From: Calycina herbarum
Taxonomy: Eukaryota; Ascomycota; Leotiomycetes; Helotiales; Pezizellaceae
Direction: 5' to 3'
Assembly (NCBI GenBank): GCA_001414485.1
Contig: LLEY01000027.1
Span: 1 to 64,000, forward strand
DNA: 64,000 bases
Positions 45,654 to 56,113 of this stretch are shown piece after piece. Positions within the stretch are counted from its first letter, which is position 1, and every line of letters starts with the position of its first letter. The position numbers were made by a program, and so were the translations under genes. The notes beneath the pieces were generated by a model that worked only from the letters and a program-made list of their open reading frames with translations, made no database searches and was not told where the DNA came from.

Positions 45654-47419
45654 CTATTCAGAAATACTTGGGACAACATCTAGATCATCTATCAAAGCCA
45701 CGACCTCCTTCCCCCAGGTTCCCACTCCTCGAGAATCAGCAAGCCCATCGCTCCACAAGATTCCCATTATACAAATCTTGATCTCATTCCACGATGCAAG
45801 GGTCAAATTCTCCACCACAAACCCTAAATGGCTTATGAACCATTTACGTTCAGCACCCTGGCTTGAAAGCCCACCAACGAACAGAATCCAAAGAAGTAAC
45901 GGGGTACTCGTCTCCTCGTGGATCATGCTCTCCAACGCGGCCCGCAACTTGTATACGGTGCAATTTATCAGGAGAGTTGGGTCAGGGTATGTTGCTCTAT
46001 CTGATGCCAAAATGTAAAGAATTGCCCCAAGTCGGCTGCATTCCGAAATCCAATCAAACGGAAGACCCTCTTCAAAACTCATTTTGAAGAGGCGTTGCAA
46101 TATGAAAACTTTGGCAACACAGAGAGAGATAAAGTGATTCGAATCTGATGACGTACCCAGTACTTGGGACTTCTTTCGAACTTCGAGGAAGATCTTTGCC
46201 AAGGGTTCATCGATACCCAGATCCATGAAATCGGAGATGTTTTCGTCTTGAAAATATGTTTCGCTGGCAGAAGAGACAGAGGGCTCATCCAAAATATTGT
46301 CTTCCTCCCCGGTAGACATCAAGGGGTCGATCATAGCCAAGCTAGACATCCTGGAGAGCCAGACGATTAATAATAGCTAACATTATATTCAGGACGGGGG
46401 CCATACCATACTACCACGCATGCAGTTACAGGCGTTGTGGAAGAGATAACCTTCAAGCCACCTCTCAAACGGATCATCGTTTGGAGGCCACGAATATGTG
46501 CTTTCGTGGCTCTCAAATCCCCCCGCTCGCGCTAATATTTCTCAGCCATGTGGCATCGAGATAAGAGAAGACTCACCTCGATAACCGCCAAAAGCATAAC
46601 TGCATTGATAGATCGGTCACTTAGTCCCTGCACTGGATCATACAATCTCTCTTGTAAGAGGCCTATGCATTCCTTGTTCAGTGAAGCCAAGCGCATGCTA
46701 TTCTTCTTCTGTTCCCTCAAATTTTCAATATCAAGAGCGCTTGCAAGCAGAACGACGTTAAATAGTAGAGGATCGAGACAAACATCGGGCCACCAAACTT
46801 CGGACAAGGTCTTTGCGCAGTCACCAACGGCGCTGAACGGAAATGATCGAAACACAAAACTCGTGAGATCTGGAGAGAATTATTAATGCCATGGAGACTG
46901 AACGCTATAGTATCGGAAAGAGGACGACCTACAATGATGTACAAGCATGTGAACAACTGGCATATTCTTCGAGGGATATGCCATAAATGGGTCAAGCGTC
47001 ATGCTGCTGGTGTTCCCAATTGTATGGCCGAGTTTCGGCGAGGGTATTATGGCTGTTCCAGAACCCTTTCCCGGGACTCGGAACTTATTGGAGAACTCGA
47101 TGGACGCTTGTTGCACAAGTATAGCACAGCTTTCCACAGTCGGCTCGTAGTCATAATTGCATGGCTCTTTACTTTTACGATATTTGAGGCAGCCCCCACA
47201 TGATGGTCTTTTTTCGTCACACTGACACAGTATCAGTAAATCTCATAGAGCATCGAGTGGTTCTCATATGGAAACCTTTGTCTTGCGCGATTTACATGTT
47301 CGACATCCTTTTGTGGATTTTCTATAAGGCTTCTTTCGTTTGAACCCGGTGGAGCCGGGGCTGCTGGTTATTGTCGTGTTGGTTTTCGGGTTTCTGCTTG
47401 AATCCGAGACTGGGAGCAT
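45654..47419 (-). CDS. Zn2Cys6 fungal transcription factor, 5 exons
   Basis: A 515-aa regulator. Exons: 47419-47276, 47221-46933, 46869-46577, 46531-46407, 46350-45654, joined in phase. The Zn2Cys6 DNA-binding cluster is split by intron 1: Cys39, 42, 49, 56, 59 and 69, spaced C-x2-C-x6-C-x6-C-x2-C-x9-C, with the basic loop KSRKTK. The rest matches the fungal-specific regulator domain of the Fungal_trans_2 kind: VVLLASALDIENLREQK, AVMLLAVIERERGDLRATKA and HIRGLQTMIRLRGGL. It presumably acts in the nucleus as a dimer. Its targets are unknown. The divergent neighbour on its promoter side is the broken SDR gene about 1 kb away. Confidence 0.88.
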
Positions 47420-48424
47420 TTTGATCAGTGATTTGCTGATGAACTTTGGGTTTCGTTTATCCTTTATATATATGAGGATGGAAGAAAAGGTGTCTTGGGA
47501 CCGGTGAGCATTTCGGGGGGTGTGAGGCGCGACAGGGGGTTTCCAATATAGGACATATCACTCCGGATTTTACGTGAACAATAATCCACGAGGCCCCTCA
47601 TGTGGAGAAGCATTACGAGCCTCAAATCTTGATTGTACTTCACCCAAACCGATATTCTAGCTATTTTTGAAAGAAATTGAGGTGTGAGGTACTCGGGAGT
47701 GTAGCGAATTTATTGCTTGCGTTGTTTCTATTCTTGTTATAAACCCTTTCCGCCCTGCGCTTTTTTCTCATATAAAGACATCACTACAAGTATCACCCAA
47801 TTCACACTTTACTCGAGCTTACTCCTTTTTCAAGTTTTCTCAAATTTGCCAGGTTGGTTCTGCAGCTCAGGTTTCTACAAGTGCCCTAGGAGACAGACTT
47901 CAAGTAACCTTGTTTCTCATTGCACTTAAAATTCATTTGCTTAATGTTTATTATTTGCCTTATTCGAGTACCCATGAAAGAGTATGCACACAAACCAAAG
48001 GCGAAAGTATTTGTATTTTAGGGGTAGTATCTTGAAGTCTATTTTTAGAAACTGGCATGCCAGAGAAAGTGACATCGGAATCTGTTGAAACTCCGACCCT
48101 CCGTGCCTTCGGAATCCCCTTTCGAGCTCCTATCGTTAGCCTATGCATGTTTACATTTGCAATACTCCCAATTGCTTCATTTTACCTGCCTTTTGTATTC
48201 TTGATACCCTATCTTCCTATTGGGTTTGTCAGCTTACAATGAAAACACCGAATCTCGGCGGAGGCTCAGTGTATTGTTCTCTCGAGTAGTTATTCTTATG
48301 GCATAGGAAAATGAAAGTTCATATAAGTACTCCGGAATAAGTACACTTAATAATGTCGATAACTCTCATCTCAATTGCCTTTTCTCATTTTCCAACAATC
48401 TTCTCCACCAACTGAAAAGTAAAC
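47420..48424. other. Intergenic between regulator and SDR gene
   Basis: A divergent promoter region. A 61-codon ATG frame at 48,057-48,242 is listed at low confidence. Nothing else was seen. Confidence 0.4.
48057..48242 (+). CDS. Possible 61-aa membrane peptide
   Basis: I do not recognise it. An ATG frame with a hydrophilic start (MPEKVTSESVETPTLRAF) then about 40 hydrophobic residues that could form one or two membrane helices. It has no family match. It could be a chance frame in the promoter region. Confidence 0.25.
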   Translation: MPEKVTSESVETPTLRAFGIPFRAPIVSLCMFTFAILPIASFYLPFVFLIPYLPIGFVSLQ

Positions 48425-49682
48425 ATGGCTCCTTTCAATTTTTCCACAACGAATGCAGAGGTCCTCGAAGCATTTGGAGACCAAGTCAAAGGGAAAACGA
48501 GTATGTGAACCCAAAACCGTAAGCACGAATTACTAACCAAAAACTTTCAGTCTTAATCACAGGTCCCACAGACAAAAGTCTCGGGGCTCAAACAACTCTC
48601 TCCCTCGCAACAGGAAACCCCGCTGAAATCATCCTCGCGGGCCGAATAAATCCAAGATTCAACCAGTGATAGACAGTCTCCAAACCAGCAATCCAGGGCT
48701 CAAAGTCACTTTCCTTCAACTTGATCTTGCAAGTCTCTCCTCTGTCCGAGCAGCAACAAAGCAGATCAATGATTCGGTGCATCATATCGATATTCTCGTC
48801 AACAATGCGGGTGTCATGGCTGTGAAGGACTTCACTAAGACTGCGGATGGTGTTGAGTTGCAGTTTGCCATTAATCATCTTGGTCATTTCCTCTTTACGA
48901 ACTTGATTTTGGGGAAGATTCTGGCTGCGGATAGGGGGGCGAGGATTGTGAATTTGACTAGTGATAGTTATGTTATGTCTGGGGTGAGATTTGGGGATGT
49001 GAATTTTCAGGTAATTCATCTCGGCTTTTTGTTGTGAGAAGAACTAGTGTGGAAAGAGAAATTGACAGTCATTTAGGATGGGAAAGTTTACAATCCATTT
49101 TTGGCATATGGACAATCGAGGACGGCAAACATTCTCTTTACTGCGGCTCTTGCTAAGAGGCTTGCTTCCAAGGGCGTTGTTGTTCTGTCTGCCAATCCAG
49201 GAAGTATGAAGAATCCCATCGTAAATCTTTATGGTACGGTTTTACTAACGAGTCCTGTTCAACAGTGGTTCTTGGCACAGGTCTCATGGCAGGAGTAACC
49301 CCAGAAATGGGCGGAGAGGGTTATAAACTCTTCACCGAAGATAATGGAGGTAAGTCTTAGAGACCCATTTCACTAAATACCAATATACTAACAAGTCACT
49401 CTTTCCAGGAGTTCCACCCGTTATTCGCCATAAGGATCCAGCTGCAAGTTGCTCCAATGCCTTGGTATCAATTCTTGATCCAAGTCTTAGTGGTAAGCAA
49501 CCTCAAGATCGGGTCTAAGTGACAACTCGGCTAATTATGTGTATGAAGGATCGACTGGTGCTTACCTCAATGATTGCGTTGTCCCAAGAGAACCTCTGAA
49601 GGAGCATGCTGCTGGTTTGGACAAGGCTGAAAAGCTGTGGAAGCTTAGCGAGGAGTTGGTCGGTGAAAATTTTGAGATTTAG
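48425..49682 (+). pseudogene. Short-chain dehydrogenase/reductase with frameshift
   Basis: An NAD(P)-dependent SDR. Exons: 48425-48500, 48551-49010, 49077-49203, 49266-49349, 49409-49492, 49549-49682, all GT-AG. The summed length is one base short of a whole frame. The break lies at 48,645-48,648: upstream the frame reads ...IILAGR, and downstream, one base off, KSKIQPVIDSLQTSNPG continues the expected protein. Motifs are the cofactor loop TGPTDKSLGAQ, DILVNNAGVM and NLTSDSYVMSG. The catalytic YxxxK reads YGQSR, with Arg at 49,119 where Lys is expected. Both lesions fit a recent pseudogene. A sequencing error could explain the frameshift but not easily also the Lys change. The intact ancestor would be about 321 aa, close to retinol-dehydrogenase-like fungal SDRs. 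Confidence 0.8.
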
Positions 49683-50826
49683 GGTCATGATTCTGAATCC
49701 CAAACATTATTTCGATGGGCTGTCTACCCAGTCAATATTTTGCTCCTCAAGATATGTACTGGGAACTTGTTCAGACTTTTTACAACCTCAAAGATCAAAG
49801 TGGGCTTGGAATCAAAGCTTGTATTTCCCTGCACCTGCTGTAACGTCTATGATATACCCAGAATAGTAACCTCGACATTCTGTGTTGCAAATGCATGCAA
49901 GGTGGAACACCAACATACTCGCGTCATGCTTTGTTATCAACTATAACAAGAAATGAATCGCAATAACCACAGCTTCAGTCAAAAGTGGCAACTATTATTG
50001 ACCAATGAACCAAGATCAGTCTTAAAAATCATTAATATATTTGTAGAATTTGCTGTCGACGAAGGAGCTACCTTCGAGTTGGTAGCCACTTGTCAACATC
50101 TCGATGTCATTTTACTCTTTCCCATTCATTTATTTGGACTTTAATAGGTGTTGTCGTTGATGGCCATGGGGAACTTCCTTCTTTTCCATAATATCCTGCT
50201 TTTGCAGAACAGTTGGCTTTTTTTAATAGAAAACTCTCAGCATACAAGGGTTGTTTTTATAGAAAGTGAGCTACGGATTTTGAATGCCGAGAAAGGTGAG
50301 GTTACAGGATTTTCGATCCATTTAGATACAGAAGAGACCCACAACTACAAAGACATCTTATGACGGAGTGCTAGGTTTTCAAAGCTGAAAAGCCGCTGTT
50401 CCAAAAGTGTCTCCGTTGACACCTGTAGCTAGCTAATATAAAGGATTGGATGGACATGGAAGATGAGGTATCAAGCGTCTTCACCACTTCGAAATCTTCT
50501 ACTGGGGTGTGTCTTTCTATGAGCACATGGCGGGCAAACATAATCAACTAACAACGCACCAAACCTTCTATAATCCCAGTCCTTATCTTTGCCATGCATT
50601 ACCTCAAGACGTAGATTTCGCTGGGTATTTTCTTGTAAAACTTCTTTTGTAATGGACAATGACTTCTAATTCGACAGTAATTGTAGCTCACACTTACCAG
50701 CTTGAGCTTTTAATTTTGCCCAGCATAATAGACAAGGTGCTGTCTCTGGCCATTCTCCGCAGAATATCATGGTTCTTGATGTTTTCCGTCTCGGATTTTT
50801 CTATGGGCTATGGAGACCAAGTGGTA
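49683..50826. other. Gene-poor stretch, nothing identified
   Basis: Only short ATG frames on both strands with no recognisable domains. The sequence looks like decayed intergenic DNA. Confidence 0.4.
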
Positions 50827-51336
50827 CAGTGAGTTGCGAATTAAGCTTCCCTTTTGACGATATTTTATAAACCGTGCGTTTTTAGAATTTTTCTTATTTC
50901 CTAGATACTCTTTCCCTCTTTACTTAATAACAACGTATGTTATTATATCCCTAAGAACAGCTAATAAGAGCTCTATACCCCCTTTCTTACTCTATAAACT
51001 TTTTAGGAAGAAAACAGACACTTTTATATATATCTAAATTTTTATAGGGTCTTAGCAGAGACTACTCAACCTTACAGGGGTATGAAAAATTTTCTTACGA
51101 AAAGGGGGTTTTTTAAGAATTAACTATTACTAAGTTTATTCTTGTTATACTTGCTTAGATATAGTAATAAATAGAGAGGAGTATAAGAAGATATAGCGGT
51201 TCTTTCTAGCTAGGTCTTATATCTTAAAGAGTACTTTAGTTTTCTGTTTTCTAAAATAAATAAGGAAAAAAACTAAGAAAAAAGCACGGTTTATAAAAAA
51301 AAGTGTCAAAAAGGAAGCTTAATTCGCAACCCACTG
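50827..51336. mobile_element. 510-bp CAGTG-ended DNA element
   Basis: Terminal inverted repeats of about 75 bp begin CAGTGAGTTGCGAATTAAGC on the left, and the right end is the inverse of CAGTGGGTTGCGAATTAAGC. TA flanks both ends (50,825-50,826 and 51,337-51,338). The CAGTG ends and TA duplication point to Tc1/mariner. The interior is AT-rich with no transposase frame, so it is non-autonomous or decayed. Confidence 0.85.
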
Positions 51337-52149
51337 TAAAGCAAATTCGCTCATGGTTCGCTTGATGTTTGCTAGGAAGCAAGTCAAAGTGGGGTCTTCC
51401 TCATCCTCTATATTTCAACAAAAAATTTAGAGCTGCACTTTTCTGTCTCTACTTAACATGTGAAACATGGGAAATTTCTCAACACGATATTATTTCCTCG
51501 GGTGATGAATTATACCATCATCCACTTGCCCATACGAGCCTTCACTTGCTTCTAGGAAGAAGAACTGGTTTTATTGTTGCTCACCCATCATCTCCTGTTA
51601 CCCCATCCACAGCTTAATTTTCACTCTCCACGATACTTGAATATATAAATAGACAAACATGAAACCTCTAAAAAGTGTAGTCAAATAAATAAGTATGAAC
51701 CTGAATTGGAAGATAATACAGATAGCTGAAGGCATTTTTGTGTGGTTGAGCAAGACTAGGAACCATAATGAAAAATACCACCAGGGGTTGGAATATGAAT
51801 TCTTCTGGAATAACATAGGCAACATGAGTCTAATTTTCCCAAGTCTTGTCGGATAGCAGAATCAATTTTCCGAGTCTTGGGTCGAAAAATTGAGGGAGCA
51901 GCGTGAAGGTAAATCAGTTACGAATTCCTGAGACCCTGGTGTCACGATTGCTAATTATATAAGAAGTCTTTGAGAACAGTAACACCCGATCGGTCTATAG
52001 AGCCAGAATCAATTGACGATACTTGGAACACTTCTATCCTTGGATTAGGAAGTGTAAATCAGTTTCTCATCACGCTTTCCCGATGACAAATGGCAAACAA
52101 TCCAGACTTTCGACCAAGATGTGGTAATCTTAGAATTATAACCAGTTTT
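51337..52149. other. Gene-poor stretch, nothing identified
   Basis: Two ATG frames of 75-82 codons (51,369-51,617 plus; 51,598-51,825 minus) have no recognisable features. They were not called. Confidence 0.35.
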
Positions 52150-52633
52150 TTACCTAGTATTCCATTGTCGAAAGAAAACCTGCTGTCGATTATGTAGATA
52201 GTTTACAGCAGTTTTTGACTCCCCCACCCAAGTCTTTCCATCGATAATTTCACCAATACTTCTTCGGCAAACACCCATGGTCAACACTTTTGGGGAGGTT
52301 AGATTATCGCTCACTCTCTGATTCCTAAATGGTCCCCATGGGATTACGTCACCTGTGTTTGGTGGCCAAGCAACTACTACCACAGCTTCTTTTAACATAA
52401 TTCATCTTCTTACTTTTCTGGGTTTTCAGCAATATACCAAGTTTCCTGGTATAAGATATGAAAGGGAAGTTCAACTCAAATACAGCTGGACTTGTTGGTA
52501 CCTCAATCTTCTCAGGATCAAAATTCTGCTTGAAAGTTTCTCTATCATGCTTCTCACATGTGCGTAACAACATTGCTGTATTTGCAGAAAGAAGTCTAGG
52601 TAGTTTATAGCTATTGAACACTGCGTACACCAT
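52150..52633 (-). CDS. Small protein, PFRNQ family, member 1
   Basis: I do not recognise this family. Two exons, 52633-52438 and 52388-52150, with a 49-nt GT-AG intron, give 144 aa in phase. The first exon starts MVYAVFNSYKLPRLL. The second contains PFRNQRVSDNLTSPKVLTMG, a short RRSIGEI, TWVGESKTAVNYL and NRQ. A related frame lies at 55,937-56,113 and keeps PFRNQ, VS-NL, TM, SI, TW, VNYL and RQ in order, with a length difference of a whole number of codons. Protein-level similarity with in-frame gaps suggests past coding selection. No signal peptide or membrane segment is seen. The gene model is tentative. Confidence 0.45.
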
Positions 52634-54431
52634 TTTATCATAATTTTACCTTAGGAAAGATGTATAGTACATGTAGAATTTACAAAGTGTAGCACTTTTT
52701 GAAACCCATTCAATTTGTGGAGCCACCAAGTTTTACGTTGTATAATTTCGCTCAAGAGAAACCCAGGGAGCAACTTCTTGGTATATAATCATGAGTTCCT
52801 GGGCGTGATGAATGGATACACGAGGATAAAGAAGAGTGTAAATGGTCATGCATTGTTGGTTGAAAGTGAGTGAGCGGTTGAAATCAGATGGTTTTACAAC
52901 TCGATATACCTAACTCTTAGCACATCTGTATGGGATTTTGAATTGCTAGCCAGCTCCATTAGTAAAACATTCTTTGCCTTCGAAATACTAGTTACCATCG
53001 ATCGAATTCCTACCCCGCTGTCAGTGGTATGACCCTCTCCTCTCAATCTTCGCCTACTTCTTTCTGATTTCAATATTCATAACGACAAAGAGAATCCATG
53101 ATTCTCTGTTACGCACAGTATGACTCCTCCAAGAAGCCAACTTTCCATGTCAGTGGCATCTTTCAGTTGTTTTGGACACTGAATAGTAAGCGGTCAGCAA
53201 TGAACTCAATATTATAGTACTGAGGTATCTCCCAGAAACGCTAAAGTAACTATTTCCCTCTTTGAAATCATGTGGGGAATTTACTTTTGCGAAGATTTAT
53301 TGTACTAAGAAGTACTCTACAGTTCAATTATCAATTCATTGACGGTAGAAACGTTTTAGTTATAGGATTTAATTATTAGAGGTATGAAGCACTGTGGCTT
53401 TCGGCTTTCAAAGCTAGTCGAGTAAGAGAACTTCGTAGTCAACATACACTTTCATGCTTCTAAGAGTTTTCAAGAAGAGATACACAGCTAGCTATATCAA
53501 GGACTTGGGGATCGCATTAGACATAGCTGAACATATTCTTAGGAAAGAACACAAGAATGGAGAAATGCCTAAGAAACTTCCAGTATAAAACACCCATCAA
53601 CGAAGAGAAACTAATGCTATATACCACACGCTTCTTGAAGGCGACCGTCCGTAATAAAATAAGCTATTGTTGGAGAGGGTTTCTAGTGTAACTTGTCTTG
53701 TAGCTCGACGAGAAATTCCGATTCGACAGCGAAAGTAACGCCCTGATATTTAAAATGTCTTATTCATCCTGGGACAGAAAATCAGGTTCTGTTATCTACC
53801 ACTGGTTCCCTGAGACACTAATTTCCCTTGAAACTCCAATTAGACAGTTTCCAAAGCCAAAACACAATATCCCAGCTGTTGTCGGACTGGTTGATAAATT
53901 TTGAGCTCTTCCCTTAGCTCTCCCTGTTTTTTTAAAAAGCGAAGCTGCTCGAATTCTGATGCTGAAATTATTTCCATACATACTGTTTAACTTTTTTCAG
54001 AGAGTCCCAGGACTTTTTTTAAAAAAGGGTTTATCCGTACTCTGTGTTCAACAATTCCTCCGTAAGTTCATTTAATTCCACGACACTCCTGCTCACGTGT
54101 TTAACATAGTACCCTGCATGGAGAATTAATTGGGAAGCAGTCAGTCAATCACTTTGTACTTGAAATATTTCATCTAATATAATTGATTCTCAAGGAGTGC
54201 AATAATGTTTAAAACAGCTAGTCACTTTCTCCCCAATCAAGTCCGGTCTTGTTCTACTCAAATATTCAAAGTCCCATAAAAATCTACCTTCCAATATGTC
54301 AATTCCTGGGCCTGAAAACTAGAGGTCTTTTTTGATCCGCACAGGGCGGAATCTTGTCATTGATTCACAAACTCAGCGTCTATATATTAGTACTATTCCG
54401 CAAGCTATACAAGCTACTAACAGTCGATGTA
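52634..54431. other. Gene-poor stretch, nothing identified
   Basis: No domains or element ends were found. A 61-codon ATG frame at 53,796-53,981 (minus) has no recognisable content. Confidence 0.4.
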
Positions 54432-55768
54432 AGAGTTGGGGCCACAGCTAGTGGGCCCCCTAAGCGAACCCCACTAAATCAACACTTATTACTTAAAAAT
54501 CATTTATAATTCTAACTTTAAGTCTTTTGCTCTAAAACTTATATATATTATTAATGAATAGTTGCTAATCCTTTTACTTTAATAACATCTTCTAACTTGT
54601 AAGTTAATCGCTTAGTATATCGTCTATAATTACGTGGATCTACTAAATCCTAAAGCCTTTAGATCTCCTTGATTAACTTGTCCTCAGAAGTCGGTTAAAG
54701 GGCAACTTCTTTAACTCTTCTTTCATCTACTGCCAGACCTTCTTAATTATATTTAAATTAGGTGAAGAAGGAGGCTAGTTAAAGCCGTGGATGTTATATT
54801 AGAGCTTAGCTAAGCGAGCATGTCCCTTATGTACCTTAGAACCGTCCTCTATAAAGGTATAGTTGGTATCGAGCTTGTCGAATAAGGGAAAGATAACTAG
54901 CTCGTGAACTTGATCCCTATAGACGTGGGAACTCAACCCTCTATAGCCTTGTTCCTTCTCTAAGAAGACAAGAGAGGACTTATAATCCCAGCCGATCGTA
55001 CCCTAAATCATAACCGATACTCTCCTTGATCGATATATCGACCTAATATAGTCTGGACACCTCTTTTCGTCCACACGCCGTGTTACCCAGACCCTCCTAC
55101 TCTTTCCAAGCTTAAATATATACTTATCTGACCATATAACCTTCCTTCAGTCCCTTTTTTGCCTATAAGTAGCTGCCTAGTCCGATGTCCCCCACTAGCG
55201 GTGCGTATATGTAAAAGTAAGACGTTTCTTTGCTTACAGTGGGCTAATAAAGGGTCGAGGGTACGTAATACATCGTTGGTAGCCAGCGCGGCGAAGTTCT
55301 TGTCGAATTATACGGGCAGAAGTAGGTAGGTTAAGAGCGTTTTTAACTTATGTAAAAGACATACGACGAGTAGTGTAATTTTGGGATATAAACCGAAGGA
55401 TTTGGTGTATATGTCGCTTAGATAGTAATCTCTTTTGATATTGCTTTCCTTTACGCGTGGTTTGGCTTGAATTGGTCTTATAGATCCTCTGCGCGGTGGA
55501 TTTAGGTACTCCTAATTCCTTAAAGATCGCGTTCTAGGATTTTCCATCTGCTTGTGCTTAGCGTACTCTGGCGCGCTTTGGTGTATACTAATTCTGGCTA
55601 GGTTCGTGTGTAGAAGAGGGGGAAAGGATTCGATTTGCCATTCTTAATTTGGAGAGTTTTGGTTGAAAGGTTGAATTATGGTAGGTTTTTGAAAAGAGAG
55701 TGTCGGAAATTAAGGTGGGGGGGGGGGGCATCTCGCTTAGGGGGCCCACTAGCTGTGGCCCCAACTCT
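54432..55768 (-). mobile_element. Tc1/mariner transposon, RIP-inactivated
   Basis: A 1337-bp element with terminal inverted repeats identical over about 36 bp (AGAGTTGGGGCCACAGCTAG start) and TA at 54,430-54,431 and 55,769-55,770. Reading through TAA/TAG, the minus strand gives a transposase: helix-turn-helix FKELGVPKSTAQRIYKTN, ARIIRQELRRAGY, VWSDKYIFKLG-like first catalytic region, TIGWDYKSSLVFL, FIEDGSKVHKGHA and PPSSPNLNIIKKVWQ near the end. The last Asp of the usual PDLN reads Asn (PNLN), a typical RIP change. It cannot make active protein. Confidence 0.9.
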
Positions 55769-55936
55769 TACTACGGAACGGATTCATGGTTTCGCATAAG
55801 TTTACGCAGAGGTGAAAAATGGACTGCGAAACAGCCGCTGCCACTGTCGTCAACCATAGAAGAGAACATAAGCTTCCTCAAGACACAGTAAACCTAGAAT
55901 TATAGCTATTTTTGAATTCCACTGTCGAAAGTAGAA

Positions 55937-56113
55937 CTACTGTCGATAAAGTAAATAGTTTACAAGAACTTTAGACTTCCAAGTCAACTCCTCTAGTTGG
56001 CGAATACTTCCCCTTCCGATGCTCATGGTGAACACATTTACGGTGCTTAGATTATTGCTGACTTCCTGGTTCCTAAATGGAGTGAACCTTCTTTTTCTAA
56101 GTGTGATAGGCAT
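55937..56113 (-). CDS. Small protein, PFRNQ family, member 2
   Basis: I do not recognise this family. A 58-codon ATG frame starting MPITLRKRRFTPFRNQEVSN and ending with VNYL and YRQ before TAG. It matches the second exon of the frame at 52,150-52,633 over about 50 residues. It has no equivalent of the first exon, so it may be a truncated copy or a separate short gene. The RIP-killed mariner element begins 168 bp beyond its stop codon. Confidence 0.4.
   Translation of the reverse strand: MPITLRKRRFTPFRNQEVSNNLSTVNVFTMSIGRGSIRQLEELTWKSKVLVNYLLYRQ

Noticed and set aside
45269..45781. 170-codon plus-strand frame
   Set aside because: It overlaps the 3' exon of the Zn2Cys6 gene and has no recognisable content.
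53796..53981. 61-codon minus-strand frame
   Set aside because: Isolated, no neighbours or homologous copy in the window, too short to support.
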